From contig JAPJBO010000634.1 in NCBI GenBank assembly GCA_030068145.1, positions 62,001-126,000 on the forward strand: a stretch of 64,000 nucleotides of DNA, given 5' to 3'. Position numbers and translations under genes: made by a program. Positions 33,493-44,800 of the stretch are shown piece by piece (within the stretch, counting starts at the first letter, position 1; the number at the start of each line of letters is the position of its first letter). The DNA is from Diplonema papillatum. Its lineage: Eukaryota; Euglenozoa; Diplonemea; Diplonemida; Diplonemidae. A model generated the notes under the pieces. It was not told where the DNA came from, made no database searches, and saw nothing but the letters and a program-made list of their open reading frames with translations.

Positions 33493-33864
33493 ATGCAGAA
33501 GTGGAACAGCATGCCAGGCAAAAAGAAGGTCTCGTGTGAACGGCCACTCGCGCTCGTACGCTGTACGAAAAAAAGCAACTCCATTGCGCACGCTCTGGGC
33601 GGAAGTCGGAGTGAACCGATCGACGTTAACGAACCAAAGGCCAAGAGAGGCCGTCCATTGTCATTAAGACAAAAGGAGACCGCGATCCTTTTAGAACTGA
33701 TCGAGCGAAAACGAACGAACGGGGCCGCTGTCACTTACTCGCTCGTGAGCGTGCTTGCACGCGCGACCGTCGCCCGAACTTCTGGGTTGCCGGTCATCGA
33801 ATCAGAACTTGCACAGAATGGGCTGAAGTGGTGTCGGAAGCACAACCACGCACAGACGAGCTAA
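33493..33864 (+). CDS. Possible transposase N-terminal DNA-binding fragment (CENPB/pogo-like)
   Basis: ATG-started 123-aa frame. An AT-hook-like KRGRPLSL (about residue 54) is followed by a helical region and by ELAQNGLKWCRKHN near the end. This last word resembles the ASxGWLxRFKKRH helix at the end of the HTH_CENPB domain in pogo/Tigger-type transposases. No catalytic DDE region follows; the frame ends 20 bp before the inverted right-hand array. The resemblance is by eye and short, so this is a weak family call. The gene sits between two mutually inverted arrays, as expected for the inside of a DNA transposon. Confidence 0.4.
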   Translation: MQKWNSMPGKKKVSCERPLALVRCTKKSNSIAHALGGSRSEPIDVNEPKAKRGRPLSLRQKETAILLELIERKRTNGAAVTYSLVSVLARATVARTSGLPVIESELAQNGLKWCRKHNHAQTS

Positions 33865-33884
33865 GACAAGCAGAGTACTGAACA

Positions 33885-34045
33885 ACTGGATATAAGCGAA
33901 ACGCAAACTTCGAAACGCAAACTTGACTTTGGACACAAGCGAAACAAAATTTTGTTTTGGATATAAGCGAAACGGAAATTTGGCTTTTTGGATATAAGCG
34001 AAACGAAAATTAGACTTTTTGATATAAGCGAAATTTTTCCTTAAA
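33885..34045. repeat. Array of about 31-bp units, right copy, inverted
   Basis: GGATATAAGCGAAAC units, the reverse complement of the units at 31736-31985. No direct duplication flanks the pair visibly. Confidence 0.7.
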
Positions 34046-34063
34046 AAAGACACAAGGTTTTGA

Positions 34064-35058
34064 CCCTGCATGTTATCAACTTTACTCCTCGTCCGAATTG
34101 CCGTCTTCGACCGTAACTGCCCCTGGTCCTGGTGGTAGGGTGAGCATGCAAAGAGCCTGCGGCGAAAATCTGCATCTGCTCTCTTCCGTGACCTCTTCGT
34201 GCTACCTCTTCGTCACTGGCACTTCATCTTGCACCTCTGCCCGCCGCGGAGTTCACGTCTCTTTCTTCTGATGGCGAGTCCTTACGCCGCCGCTTCGTTG
34301 CCAGCGGCCGTCCTAGTGTCGTCGCCTTCTGCGGCGTTCTCGATGGCGGTGTTGGCGCCGGCATCCGCCGCTTTCCTTGTGGCGCTTTGGGCCGATGGTC
34401 GCAGCTTGCTTCTCGACTTCCCTGTCGCTTCGGGCGTCCCCGGGGGCGAAGGCCCGCGCTTCTGTCTCTTCGCCGCCGACTCCGCACATCGGCATATCGT
34501 GCTGCAGGCATCCGTGGTAGTGGCCTGGGCACGCCTACCTCCATGCGCTGGGTCTCCGCCGCCCACTAAATTTACCCTCTTCTGCCCCTTCTTGCCGGAG
34601 GTGCCGTCTTCGAAGGCGTCCCACCAGCACGTCCAATCCTTTCCTCCCCACGTGGAAAATACGTCCATCCCCCAGACCTCATCATTGAAGGCGTGCCTGT
34701 TCGTTCCAGCTGCGACTCGAGCACCAGCATCGTCTCTGTACCCGCACGACCTCTGGTGGAACGGTTCCTGCTCTCCTTGCCGCGGATCCTGTCGCTACCT
34801 GTGTCAAACTGTGTCATTCTGTACCTCCCAGTCTGTCCTTCCTTCTCAGCCTCTATCTTCGTCTTCGGGGCATAGCCAAACACGGGACCGCTTTGCGCAA
34901 GGTAGGGCCATAATAGCGTAGCCCCCTCCCCACCTTCGCCAAGGCCGGCTGCAGGGAAAGTGGTCGCCACAAAGGAAATACCCCGAAACTCCCCGATTTT
35001 CCCCGAAACTCCCCGAAACTCTCCGATACTCCCCGATATTTTCGTCTGGACCAGGTGG
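34064..35058. mobile_element. Family A element, S half (copy 1)
   Basis: Matches the right half of the complete element: ACTCCTCGTCCGAATTGCCG at its left, CCCCGAAACT units near 34980-35035, and the family terminus CTGGACCAGGTGG ending at 35058. The minus strand carries a frame (34282-34668) rich in Ala, Arg and Lys that is partly kept in the other S copies. No domain is recognised. Confidence 0.7.
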
Positions 35059-36236
35059 AAGGAGCGTCCACTTCGGAATCCACATTCACTTATGTGAAAA
35101 GTTGTAGAGTACGAGAGGAACCGGAAATCTCCGGAAAGAAGGTACCCGCATTCCAACTCGTCTCGGGAAAGGCCAGTCGACGACCGTATGCAGGTGGGTG
35201 GAGGCCCTGGGACTGCGAAGGCGTGACCAGGACTCTCTATCTTGCGTTATCTCTCTGTCCCAGTCGCCATAGTCCTCGGCCAAGCATCATGCTTTCAGGA
35301 TGGCCATCGTGCCTCTCATTTTGGTTATCAACCTTACTCCTCGCGCGAATTGCCGTCTTCGACCGTAACTGCCCCTGGTCCTGGTGGTTAGGGTTAGCAT
35401 GCAAAGAGCCTGTGGCGATAATCTGCATCTGCTCTCTTTCGTGACCTCTTCGTGCTACCTCTCTTCGTCACTGGCACTTTATCTTGCACCTCTGCCCGCC
35501 GCGGAGTGCATCTGTCTTCGATGATGGCGAGTCCTTACGCCGCCGCTTCGTTGCCAGCGGCCGTCCTAGTGTCGTCGCCTTCTGCGGCGTTCTCGATGGC
35601 GGTGTTGGCGCCGGCATCCGCCGCTTCCCTTGTGGCGCTTTGGGCCGATGGTCGCAGCTTGCGTCTCGACTTCGGTGTCGCTTCGGGCGTCCCCGGGGGC
35701 GAAGGCCCGCGCTTCTGTCTCTTCGCCGCCGACTCCGCACATCGGCATATCGTGCTGCAGGCATCCGTGGTAGTGGCCTGGGCACGCCTACCTCCATGCG
35801 CTGGGTCTCCGCCCACTAAATTTACCCTCTTCTGCCCGTTCTTGCCGGAGGTGCCGTCTTCGAAGGCCTCCCACCAGCACGTCCATTCCTACGTCCATCC
35901 CCCAGACCTCATCATTGAAGGCGTGCCTGTTCGTCCCAGCTGCGACTCGAGCACGAGCATCGTCTCTGTACCCGCATGACCTCTGGTGGAACGGTTCCTG
36001 CTCCCCTTGCCGCGGATCCTGTCGCTACCTGTGTCAAATCGTGTCAACCTGTATCTCCCAGTCTGTCCTTCCTTCTCAGCCTCTATCTTCGTCTTCGGGG
36101 CATAGCCAAACACGGGTCCGCTTTGCGCAAGGTAGGGCCATAATAGCGTAGCCCCCTCCCCGCCTTCGCCAAGGCCGGCTGCAGGGAAAGTGGTCGCTCC
36201 CCGATACTCCCCGATATTTTCGTCTGGACCAGGTGG
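35059..36236. mobile_element. Family A element, S half (copy 2)
   Basis: Begins with GGAGCGTCCACTTCGGAATC, which in the complete copy lies at the R/S boundary (about 43605), and ends with CTGGACCAGGTGG at 36236. Head-to-tail with copy 1. It lacks some of the CCCCGAAACT units present in the other S copies. Confidence 0.7.
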
Positions 36237-36367
36237 GTTAAGACATGCGGTGTAAACTAGCTGACAAAACTCTTTGGACCCCGGACACACCAGGCTCGTT
36301 GCACGGCAAAACCAGTGGTTTCCCGTGTTTGGGGGATAATACACAGAAAATAGCTGGACGCAATACG

Positions 36368-36785
36368 ATGGACGAAGACGCAGGTCCTTATGTTCCAATG
36401 TCAGAAATGCAAAAGAGTAAGGCCCGAAAAGACTGCAGCGTTTACTGGAAGAACTTCGTGAAAGAGCTGCACCGAGGCAAGGGCCTGGAACAAGAGTTTT
36501 TCGAGATGTGTTTGCACTGTATCGGGAGTCGCGGGGCGTGCCCATCGGAGGCAACCAGCTACTTACGGTGCCATCGGGTATGCTTTGGTCCCGGGTTACT
36601 GTACGTTGTGATACGGGTATTGTGTTGTGTTCAGCTCAAGAATAGCTTCGATCTATAAGCCAAATCACCTACCCCCTGAAAATGACCGGAGCTCGATTGC
36701 GGAGAAGGAGACGGGTCCCGAGCCCGCGCCGGACCAAGACAAAGATGCAGGCGAGATGGCGAAGCGGAAACGATGGATGAGGACA
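36368..36785 (+). CDS. Hypothetical protein, probably two exons
   Basis: Exon 1 from ATG 36368 reads as genuine protein for about 75 residues (SVYWKNFVKELHRGKGLEQEFFEMC). A protein-like frame then runs from about 36645 to TAG near 36785 (YKPNHLPPENDRSS, an acidic segment, then MAKRKRW). A GTATGC donor at 36579 and an acceptor GTGTTCAG near 36632 are visible, but the simplest join is out of phase with the second frame. The splice model is therefore unresolved. No family recognised. Confidence 0.35.
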
Positions 36786-37605
36786 TAGCGCCGCAGGCGG
36801 ACAACCGTGCAAGAGCTGTGCGGCAAAGCACTGGTCAACCACCGCCTGCCTGGCCCACAGGCGACTGTAAACGAGTGGTCGACCAGTGCTGCCCCACAAC
36901 CGTGGGCCCGACGAGGGGCAGCAACAGTTTGTGATATTTTCAAAACGGCAATTTCAAAAGTTACAAAAGGTCAGGAAAATCCAATGAACCACAGGCGGTC
37001 CGCTCATGTGGGGAGTACGATGGCGTCAAAAGTTGCGAGCGATACTTTCTACCACTGCGGAACTGTGCCTTGCCCAGTGCACTCGATCTTTTTGATGCTG
37101 ACGGACATGTTCGGCACGAGCTTCCTCATGTTCCTTTTGAGTGAGTCGTGAAGCAAGCTTTCCGTCAACGAGGAGCTCAATCTTGCATCCCGTAGGATTT
37201 CGAAAATTTGCGATTGCTGTAGTTAAACTGCTGTAGTTCTGACTCACTGTTCATCTCCTTTGAAGCGCTTGCACAAAGCAAACCCCCATCGTCCCATCCA
37301 CGCGATGGAACGATTACAACAGTTACACGATGAGATCCAGCCTCAGAAGCTGGAGTTATCAAGGTTGTGCCCGAGTAACACCCGAAATATGGTGTACTAC
37401 AACCAATACGCGTAAATCCACACCCGAAAAGAGGTGTGGCACCAGCTTTTGAGGCTGTGGCAGATTTGTTCACATGGCAGTCCACAATTGTCGGCGGAGA
37501 CTTTTGTTGGACAGTCTGAAGAGTGCGATAGTCAGTTCAAGCGTCAACAAGCAACACAGACTGGGGGGACTCCATCGTACACAGCCGTTAAAAGAAACTT
37601 CAGAT
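36786..37605. other. No firm gene
   Basis: A minus-strand frame at 37026-37247 contains a charged helix-like stretch (HEEARAEHVRQHQKDRVHW). It is short and has no splice context that I can verify. Nothing else supported. Confidence 0.35.
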
Positions 37606-39011
37606 ATGCCCGGTCGTCGGGGAAGGGGCAGAGGAGGTCGCTCTGATGCAGGGCAGGCCAACGATACCACTAAACTGCACCGTGGTGATTCCGGATCGGT
37701 ATCCGCTCCTCTTTTGATTTCCTAGTAGCTTGTTCATTTACGTGTCCTCATTCAACCCGTTGGGAAAACAACCAAGGAGGAGAACATCACAACCCTGCTT
37801 ATCAGCTCGTATTCGTGGATAGTTCAGTCCTATCCGCAACGTGGCAGTTTCGCATTTTACAGCCTCCTCGTAGCTGCCATCGGTCATAAACTGGGCAGCC
37901 ACAGACGCGACATGGCGTCTGACAACTGACACTGCTGTATAACAACCCCAGCGTAAGCACATTCTGTCTGTTGCAATCAAGCACGTCAAATACAACACAC
38001 AGTCGACACCAATTGTCCCGAAGACGGAAACCCAACCAAACGACGGCATCACCCGAAACAGTAGTACACGCACGCGTGCAGAAAGGATTAACCTCTAAGC
38101 ACATTCTGTCTTGTTCGAAACAGGCTCTTGCAATCAAGTACGTCAAATACAACACACAGTTGAAACCAATTGTCCCGAAGACGGCTGTCACACCAGCTCG
38201 CGAAACCAACCAAACGACGGCATCACCCGAAAGAATAGTAGACGCAGGGACAACTGCACCAAGGTCACAAGAGGATGTCGGCACGCCTGTTCCCAAACCT
38301 GCACCTACACTTGAGCCAGCAGTCAGTCAGGTGGACCCCCCTGTGAGCTCCGCGGTTGACTCCATGGCTGATTCCATCCCGACTCCGTTGCTGGGCGCAA
38401 AGGTTGTTGTGTCGACGTCACAGCTCACAGAAGTGACCGACGCGCCTGCACGAAATAATGATGATACTGCCACTCATGATACCGCAGCTTTAAAGGAGCC
38501 GTGCCAGTCACTGTCGCCGACAAGACCTGCAGAAGAAGACCCCAGCGACAGACAAAAAAAAGAAACCAACAAGTCACCGCAAGAGCATGGGGTGAACTCT
38601 TCACCGAATCAGCAGCCACCAGCGGAGCTGAGCGCCACTGCCGAAGTGACGTCTCCGCAAGAGCATGGGGCGAACTCTTCACCGAATCAGCAGCCACCAG
38701 CGGAGTTGAGCGCCACTGCCGAAGTGACAGCTGAGAAACTGACCCCTCACGAACCAGCGGAATCCTCGAACGGTTCTGCCGGGGCGCATCTTACAACAGA
38801 GCCGATCCCGGAGGTTGTTCCACCGACACGGACTCCTTCTACTTCTTCCGGCTTTCCTGTCACGATGACTGTCAGTGGTCTTGTAGGCGCCTACGCAATA
38901 TCGCGCTTCGCTTCGTGGAAGCGGGCTCAGGTATGCATTCCCTGTTCACATACTATTATGGTCAGAAATCACCCGGTCAAAAATCGTCAGAAATCATCCG
39001 AACAAAAGTAG
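37606..39011 (+). CDS. Hypothetical low-complexity protein with RGG start, 26-aa repeats and possible C-terminal membrane helix
   Basis: Two frames may belong to one gene. The first, from ATG near 37606, begins MPGRRGRGRGGRSDAG, an RGG-like tract, and may end at a GTATCC donor near 37700. The second is open from about 37971 to 39011 without an early ATG, so it must start by splicing or at an internal Met. It is Pro/Ser/Thr/Glu-rich. It contains two exact-phase 78-bp repeats (38574-38651 and 38652-38729; units with SPNQQPPAELSATAEV) and has a hydrophobic segment VTMTVSGLVGAYAI near its end. An about 141-bp near-duplication (37955 onward and 38096 onward) lies at its 5' side. No family recognised. 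The link between the frames is inference. Confidence 0.4.
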
Positions 39012-39095
39012 TGCGGCAGACACACGAAGAGTCAGAAGTGGCAATTTCGTTGTACCCTTTCCTGCATCGAAGTGGGACTCACAGCATATTCAATG

Positions 39096-39618
39096 TCAAT
39101 CAGTACCGCTGGGATGACACCATGCTACATAACCCCTGAAAGGTAAAAATCCACTCACACAGAACCAAGCGATACCTGACGAAAAACTCCTCACAAGCAA
39201 GCTTTGAACGGTGTGGCTCTGCCGCACTCATGTTCGGCTCTGCGTTGTCAGTTTGGTCAGAACTGCAAGCCTCAGTGAACAACCTCTCAGCAAAAGAAGG
39301 GAGAGCCGCCCGATGGGTTGTCTCCCAAAGGATGTCGCTTCGCATGTCTCGGTCGTGTCGAGGAATTCTCGGCGTTTTCTTTGCAGCAGTAGTAGTAGCA
39401 GTGGCTGAACTGTCGCTTGGAGCCGGAGAGAGGAGTTGTCTCTTGTCTAACTGCCAAATCTTGGTCAAGCTACCTTTGTAGAGAGGTGGTTGCCAAACCT
39501 CTCTTCGTACTACACTTAGATCACGAAGCAACCCATCGCGTACTTGCCACTCAACTGACACAGTTAACGTCCGCCAAGGCGGCAACCTTGCAAAAAGCAG
39601 AAAAAAGGCGGGCATCAC
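39096..39618 (-). CDS. Hypothetical protein, two exons on minus strand
   Basis: Exon 1 (39618-39176) is protein-like throughout, including SLTKIWQLDKRQLL, a Thr/Ala-rich linker, PRHDRDMRSDILWE and SFAERLFTEACS. A GTATCG donor at 39175 and the acceptor TTTTACCTTTCAG define a 40-bp intron. Exon 2 (39135-39096) continues in phase with GYVAWCHPSGTD and a TGA stop. Upstream on the same strand another protein-like frame (about 39740-39560) overlaps exon 1 in a different phase, so the true N-terminus may lie in an upstream exon. No family recognised. Confidence 0.5.
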
Positions 39619-40138
39619 TCAGGACATGGCTCGTGCGCGAATCAAAGATTGGTGACCACTCCTTCTGCTCGAGTCGGCTAGCTGGAGAACCCGTCTGGCA
39701 AAGGATCGCAAAGTGTCGCCTAAATGTTTCTACAACCCCTCACATTTTTCTGGGTCCGAGATGATGAGTGTTCGTTTGCAGCACAGCCCGCGCAGACGTA
39801 GGGAGGAAAGCCCCCTTGCTAGTTGCTAGCCTCCTCTCTTTGCAATGCCCTTCACCAATGCGGCCAGCCCATGCGCACACTTACCTGTGTTGTCCAAGTT
39901 GCAGATGCTCTTTCCGTTCCTACTGGTCATGACGAGCGTACACACACAGGAGTTGTCGTGGAACACGCGCATACTCGCTGCTACGACGTGTGGTGAGCCA
40001 TGAAGTGTAACCTGAACGAGGCACAACAAGGAGGTATGACAGCAAGTGGCGGCACAGGTTCTTTTGCACCAGAGAAATGTCGTGTAGACTGAAGTACCCA
40101 CTTTCAGGAAGCGAGAAGAACAGAAGAATGCAGTAAGA
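39619..40138. other. Intergenic between divergent genes
   Basis: Lies between the minus-strand gene at 39096-39618 and the plus-strand TTC33-like gene, so it should hold both promoters. No TATA box or other clear site seen. Confidence 0.4.
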
Positions 40139-40759
40139 ATGAAGCGAGGTGTTGAAGTGTCAGCAGAAGTGAGCTATGTAAAGCGTACGAAGTTTGACTT
40201 TCCGGAGGAAGCGTCGGGAAACAGCTTCCACCAGTTCTTCACAGACGATGACTCCGATGATCCTGAAGAGTACGCAAGGAGAAAACCCTTGCTTGGCCTC
40301 GAGGATGCAGAACAACGAGCACAGAGAAAGAGAAGAGAAGGTTTGACTCTTGTAGAGACTGGAAAGTTGCTCGACGGGCTCAAGTGTTGGGAAGAAAGCA
40401 TCAAATATCTGTCTCGCGACGCTGCACTTCATGATATGATGTCTCAGGTGTATCTTGAGCTAAATATGTGCTGGGAAGCAGTGCAAGCAGCAGAGCAGGC
40501 CTGCTCGTTGTCACTGCGTGAGGATCCAGGCATGCTGTTGACCCTTGGCAGGGCTCAGCTGAACTTTGGTGAGATTGGCATGTCAATGGGCACATTCAGG
40601 GCGGGTTTGGAGCTTGCTATACTGACACGAGAGTCCGCCCTCATCGATAATTTTCGAGACGACCTAGCCCTTGCTGACAACATATTTCATCGGCTGCAGA
40701 CGACTAGCTCTAGCAATTTGGATTTGAGACGTAGCAGAATTGTCACGTTGCCCACATGA
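40139..40759 (+). CDS. TPR protein, TTC33-like
   Basis: Single-exon 206-aa protein. TPR repeats are helical hairpins that scaffold protein complexes; the cellular role of TTC33 is poorly known. Residues about 66-170 align by eye with human TTC33 over three TPR-like units: EGLTLVETGKLLDGLKCWEE, then DAALHDMMSQVYLELNM followed by AVQAAEQAC, then LLTLGRAQLNFGEIGMSM. The spacing and the words LGRAQL and GEI are shared with TTC33. The N-terminus is charged, with an acidic DDDSDDPEEY and basic RAQRKRRE just before the TPRs, as in TTC33. It lacks the C-terminal about 70-residue extension of the animal protein (262 aa). The ATG is preceded by in-frame stops nearby, so the start is likely right. Confidence 0.85.
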   Translation: MKRGVEVSAEVSYVKRTKFDFPEEASGNSFHQFFTDDDSDDPEEYARRKPLLGLEDAEQRAQRKRREGLTLVETGKLLDGLKCWEESIKYLSRDAALHDMMSQVYLELNMCWEAVQAAEQACSLSLREDPGMLLTLGRAQLNFGEIGMSMGTFRAGLELAILTRESALIDNFRDDLALADNIFHRLQTTSSSNLDLRRSRIVTLPT

Positions 40760-41564
40760 TTGGAAGGATCCAAACTGCCTATGTTTTTGCTTTCGCTCTT
40801 TTCAGCATACCGGCATCCCTTGTTTGCCGAAGCTGTAGCTAGCAGATCCCCCCGAAATCCGTGTGTGAAATATTCTGGATCGGAATTTCACGGATTTCTG
40901 GGATGCGGAAATAATCTGGACGGGAAAAAGCTCGGAAGCAGGGGCGACACCAGATCACAACGCTGTCCTAGCATGTTGGGTTGGTATTCTCCTTTGACAG
41001 AGAGGGGAAAGTATTGCCATCGGGTTCATCGGATACTCATGCTAACGAGCTTCGCTACTTTACCGCTGTAGGCTCTCCCCTGCCTCGGAAGGTTTGCTTG
41101 TCTGCCCTCGGGTTATGCTTCGTGTCGGTGTTGGTGCATCTTCGGGTCTCCTTCTTTGACGGTATCCACATCCCTGTCGGCTTGCGCTTTGTTTGTGCAG
41201 TTAGTAACTCCGGAAGCGTCATTTTTGCGGAGCAAAAACGGACAAGTCCGTCATCGAATCCTCGCTTGCTCGTTTCCGAGAATGACCCGATCGTCTTGTG
41301 AGTTTTGGAGGGTGCAGTGGCCGGAAGTCAAAACCGAGTGCCCTGCATTCCCACGCCAACCCGCATCTACACCGCGTATGCGCAACGACAACCAAGCACC
41401 TGGCGGTCGTGCCCACCCGACCCCGACCGGCCCTCCTCAGCTGACTCTAACTGGCCGTTTCTGATTGCGAACTTCTGGCTTACCGGCGACTCTGTTTATT
41501 GCGTTCTCCGGCCGCGGCCAGACGGTCCCGCTCCGTTGCGGTGTTTGCTTTTCTGACCAATGCG
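40760..41564 (+). repeat. Intergenic containing family C copy 3 (about 41020-41140)
   Basis: The stretch GTTCATCGGATACTC to GGTTATGCTTCGTGTC matches the cores of the family C copies at 4855-5190 and 12930-13120. An imperfect hairpin (GAAATCCGTG...CACGGATTTC) lies at about 40855-40900. No gene supported. Confidence 0.5.
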
Positions 41565-41815
41565 TTCTACATCTGAAGGGTCCTTGCGTTAAGTTCGCCC
41601 CTTTTGTGAGTGATCACGACGTTTGGAAACGAAGCTTACTCTTGAGATCCGGTGTGGAGGGCCATCGTTACCTGACAAAACCCACTCATGCAGCCTGAGT
41701 TCAGCGCTCACAAGGCAACCCGTGATGACTTCGGGTGTGAGGGATCAGCCCTGACCGAGCTTAATGCCTGCCGGGCGCTCCGTTGCGGTGTTTTGAAAAC
41801 TTGGTAACTTTGTGC
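41565..41815 (-). repeat. Repeat family T, inverted copy
   Basis: Reverse complement of the unit at 30926-31215, ending ACTTTGTGCTCAG. Only about 23 bp separate it from the start of the complete family A element. Confidence 0.7.
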
Positions 41816-41842
41816 TCAGCGGTCCTACGAATCATGTTCCAT

Positions 41843-44800
41843 CCACCTGGTCCGGGCTCCTGGTAAGTTCCCCGAAACTCCCCGACACTTCCCCGAAACT
41901 CCCCGATACTCAGCCCGATTCTTGTGGGAAAAAGTGGGGCTGCCGGTGGGTGGGCAGGTGTACACAGTTTGGTAGTTGAGTGGACAGATGGGTGGATGGG
42001 GGTGGGCAGGTCGGTGGATGGATGAACAGGTGTACGGATGGGTGGATGGGCGGGCAAGTGGGTGAGGTGTGCAGGTAGGTGTGCTAGTGTGCTTCGGACG
42101 CGGCTCGTCCGTGTTCCTCCTCCTCCGATCCTCTTCCTTGGCCACCGCGACAGCTCGCAGGGCGTTTCTTAACACCGTGCGAGAGAACTCGGATGCATCT
42201 ACCAACTGTAGCTTGGACTCCTACAGGGGGGGGGCTAAATTTAATTGTGCACAATTGTATTCCAAAGCACGCACGCCAATCCCTGCCCCGGTAGAACTTG
42301 ACAGTTGTTGAATAGAATTGTCTTGTAGGTACAATTGTTTCTACAGAAGTCGGTACAGAAGGTACCAGGGAAACAGAGCCACGGGCCTACGGGTCAAGTG
42401 GCTACCGATTTCCCAAACTAAAGCATCAAGGCGTGGCGCACCTTGGGGCTTGGCGCTCGCGCTGAACATAAGCTCGTCGAGACGGTCAGCCGCAGGGCAG
42501 AGCGGATGAGGTTGTGGCACTGTGCTGCCTCCGACTCAAGCTTTGCAAGCTGTGGTTGACCGTCACGTTCCTGGACCAGGAGCGGCCTTTTCTTTTCTCT
42601 CTACAGAAGTCGCCTTGTCACGCGGCCAAGACGGAGACAGTCCGGCCAAGCTGCACGAGCCGATTCGTCCAAGGGCGCCAAAGCGCCAAAGCGCCACCTT
42701 CAAACGCTCCGCCGACGAATGCGCCACCTTCCAAAATCACTCTACTTCTCCACTGATTTTGCGCAATCTTCTACGGCCGGGCCGCAGCAGTAGATCTCGA
42801 GATAGTCGGCGACACCACAGCACTGGGCGTCGCCCTTCGCCACCGCCGACCACTTACGACAAACCAGGTCCCTGCCGGGTCATCACGCTACTTAGTACGC
42901 TTGCGCAGTGACTCGTAGTAACCTACAAAGGTTTCACAACGGGTCACTGACAACTTGACAAACGTGACCACCGGTCTCCAGTCTACCACCTGTTGTGGAG
43001 GGTCCAGGATTCGAAACCGTGTGCACAATTGTATTCCAAGGCAGCTGCACCAAAACCAACTGTGTTCCAACACAATTCCATTCAGCTGGACGGACTCTGA
43101 AACCGGCCAAAAAAGACAATTGTATTCAAAGGACACAATTGTATTTAGCCTGTAGGCAGTTGTAGAGGTATACCCTGCAGCCTGCGGATTCGGAGGGCCT
43201 GAAGGCGAACCAGCAGTTGCTGGAAAACCTGCAGGACCTGCCTTTGAGTCCTTGGGCACAGGGAGGAGTCTGGAAACAGGACGCGTCTTGTGCATGAGCG
43301 CAGATTCAACCATCATCTGACTCCTGTTTGCGGTTGCAACCTTCGGTACCACGAGTTTGCCATCCTTATGTCAAACTCTTCAATTCCAAGCAGTATTCAC
43401 GCCCGCCATCTCCCGATGACCTTCCCACTTCTGACCACGCTGCAGCAGTCACGTGTAAACCGGGCAGACCCAGTCGTCCCCCATCTGGTCCCGAACGACG
43501 AGCACCGCTCCTGCACCCGAGTTTAGCCTTCGATGATTGGAAGCCGTATCGGAAACAGTGAGTCAACCCATCCCGGAATTCTGAATTCGTGCACCCGGTT
43601 GAAAGGAGTGTCCACTTCGGAGTCCACATTCACTTATGTGAAAAGTTGTAGAGTACGGGAGGAACCGGAAATCTCCGGAAAGATGGTACCCGCATTCCAA
43701 CTCGTCTCGGGAAAGGTCAGTCGACGACCGTATGCAGGTGGGTGGAGGCCCTGGGACTGCGAAGGCGTGACCACCCCAAAGGAGGACTCTCTATCTTGCG
43801 TTATCTCTCTGTCCCAGTCGCCATAGTCCTCGGCCAAGCATCATCCTGCAACCCTGCTTTCAGGATGGCCATCGTGCCTCTCATTTTGGTTATCAACCTT
43901 ACTCCTCGCCCGAATTGCCGTCTTCGACCGTAACTGCCCCTGGTCCTGGTGGTTAGGGTTAGCATGCAAAGAGCCTGTGGCGATAATCTGCATCTGCTCT
44001 CTTTCGTGACCTCTTCGTGCTACTTCTCTTCGTCACTGGCACTTCATCTTGCACCTCTGCCCGCCGCGGAGTTCACGTCTCTTTCTTCCGATGGCGAGTC
44101 CTTACGCCGCCGCTTCGTTGCCAGCGGCCGTCCTAGTGTCGTCGCCTTCTGCGGCGTTCTCGATGGCGGTGTTGGCGCCGGCATCCGCCGCTTCCCTTGT
44201 GGCGCTTTGGGCCGATGGTCACAGCTTGCGTCTCGACTTCCCTGTCGCTTCGGGCGTCCCCGGGGGCGAAGGCCCGCGCTTCTGTCTCTTCGCCGCCGAC
44301 TCCGCACATCGGCATGTCGTGCTGCAGGCAGCAGTGGTAGTGACCTGCGCACATCGGCATGTCGTGCTGCAGGCAGCAGTGGTAGTGGCCTGGGCACGCC
44401 TACCTCCATGCGCTGGGTCTCCGCCGCCCACTAAATTTACCCTCTTCTGCCCCTTCTTGCCGGAGGTGCCGTCTTCGAAGGCCTCCCACCAGCACGTCCT
44501 ACGTCCATCCCCCAGACCTCATCATTGAAGGCGTGCCTGTTCGTCCCAGCTGCGACTCGAGCACCAGCATCGTCTCTGTACCCGCATGACCTCTGGTGGA
44601 ACGGTTCCTGCTCCCCTTGCCGCGGATCCTGTCGCTACCTGTGTCAAATCGTGTCAATCTGTACCTCCCAGTCTGTCCTTCCTTCTCAGCCTCTATCTTC
44701 GTCTTCGGGGCATAGCCAAACACGTGTCCGCTTTGCGCAAGGTAGGGCCATAATAGCGTAGCCCCCTCCCCGCCTTCGCCAAGTCTGGCTGCAGGGAAAG

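Noticed and set aside
34200-35000. Ala/Arg-rich protein conserved in three S copies
   Set aside because: Conservation reflects recent repeat duplication. Frames differ by indels between copies and no domain is visible.
35385-35400. GGTTAGGGTTAG telomere-like word (also at about 43951)
   Set aside because: Only two units, part of the family A S half, and present at the same internal place in both copies.
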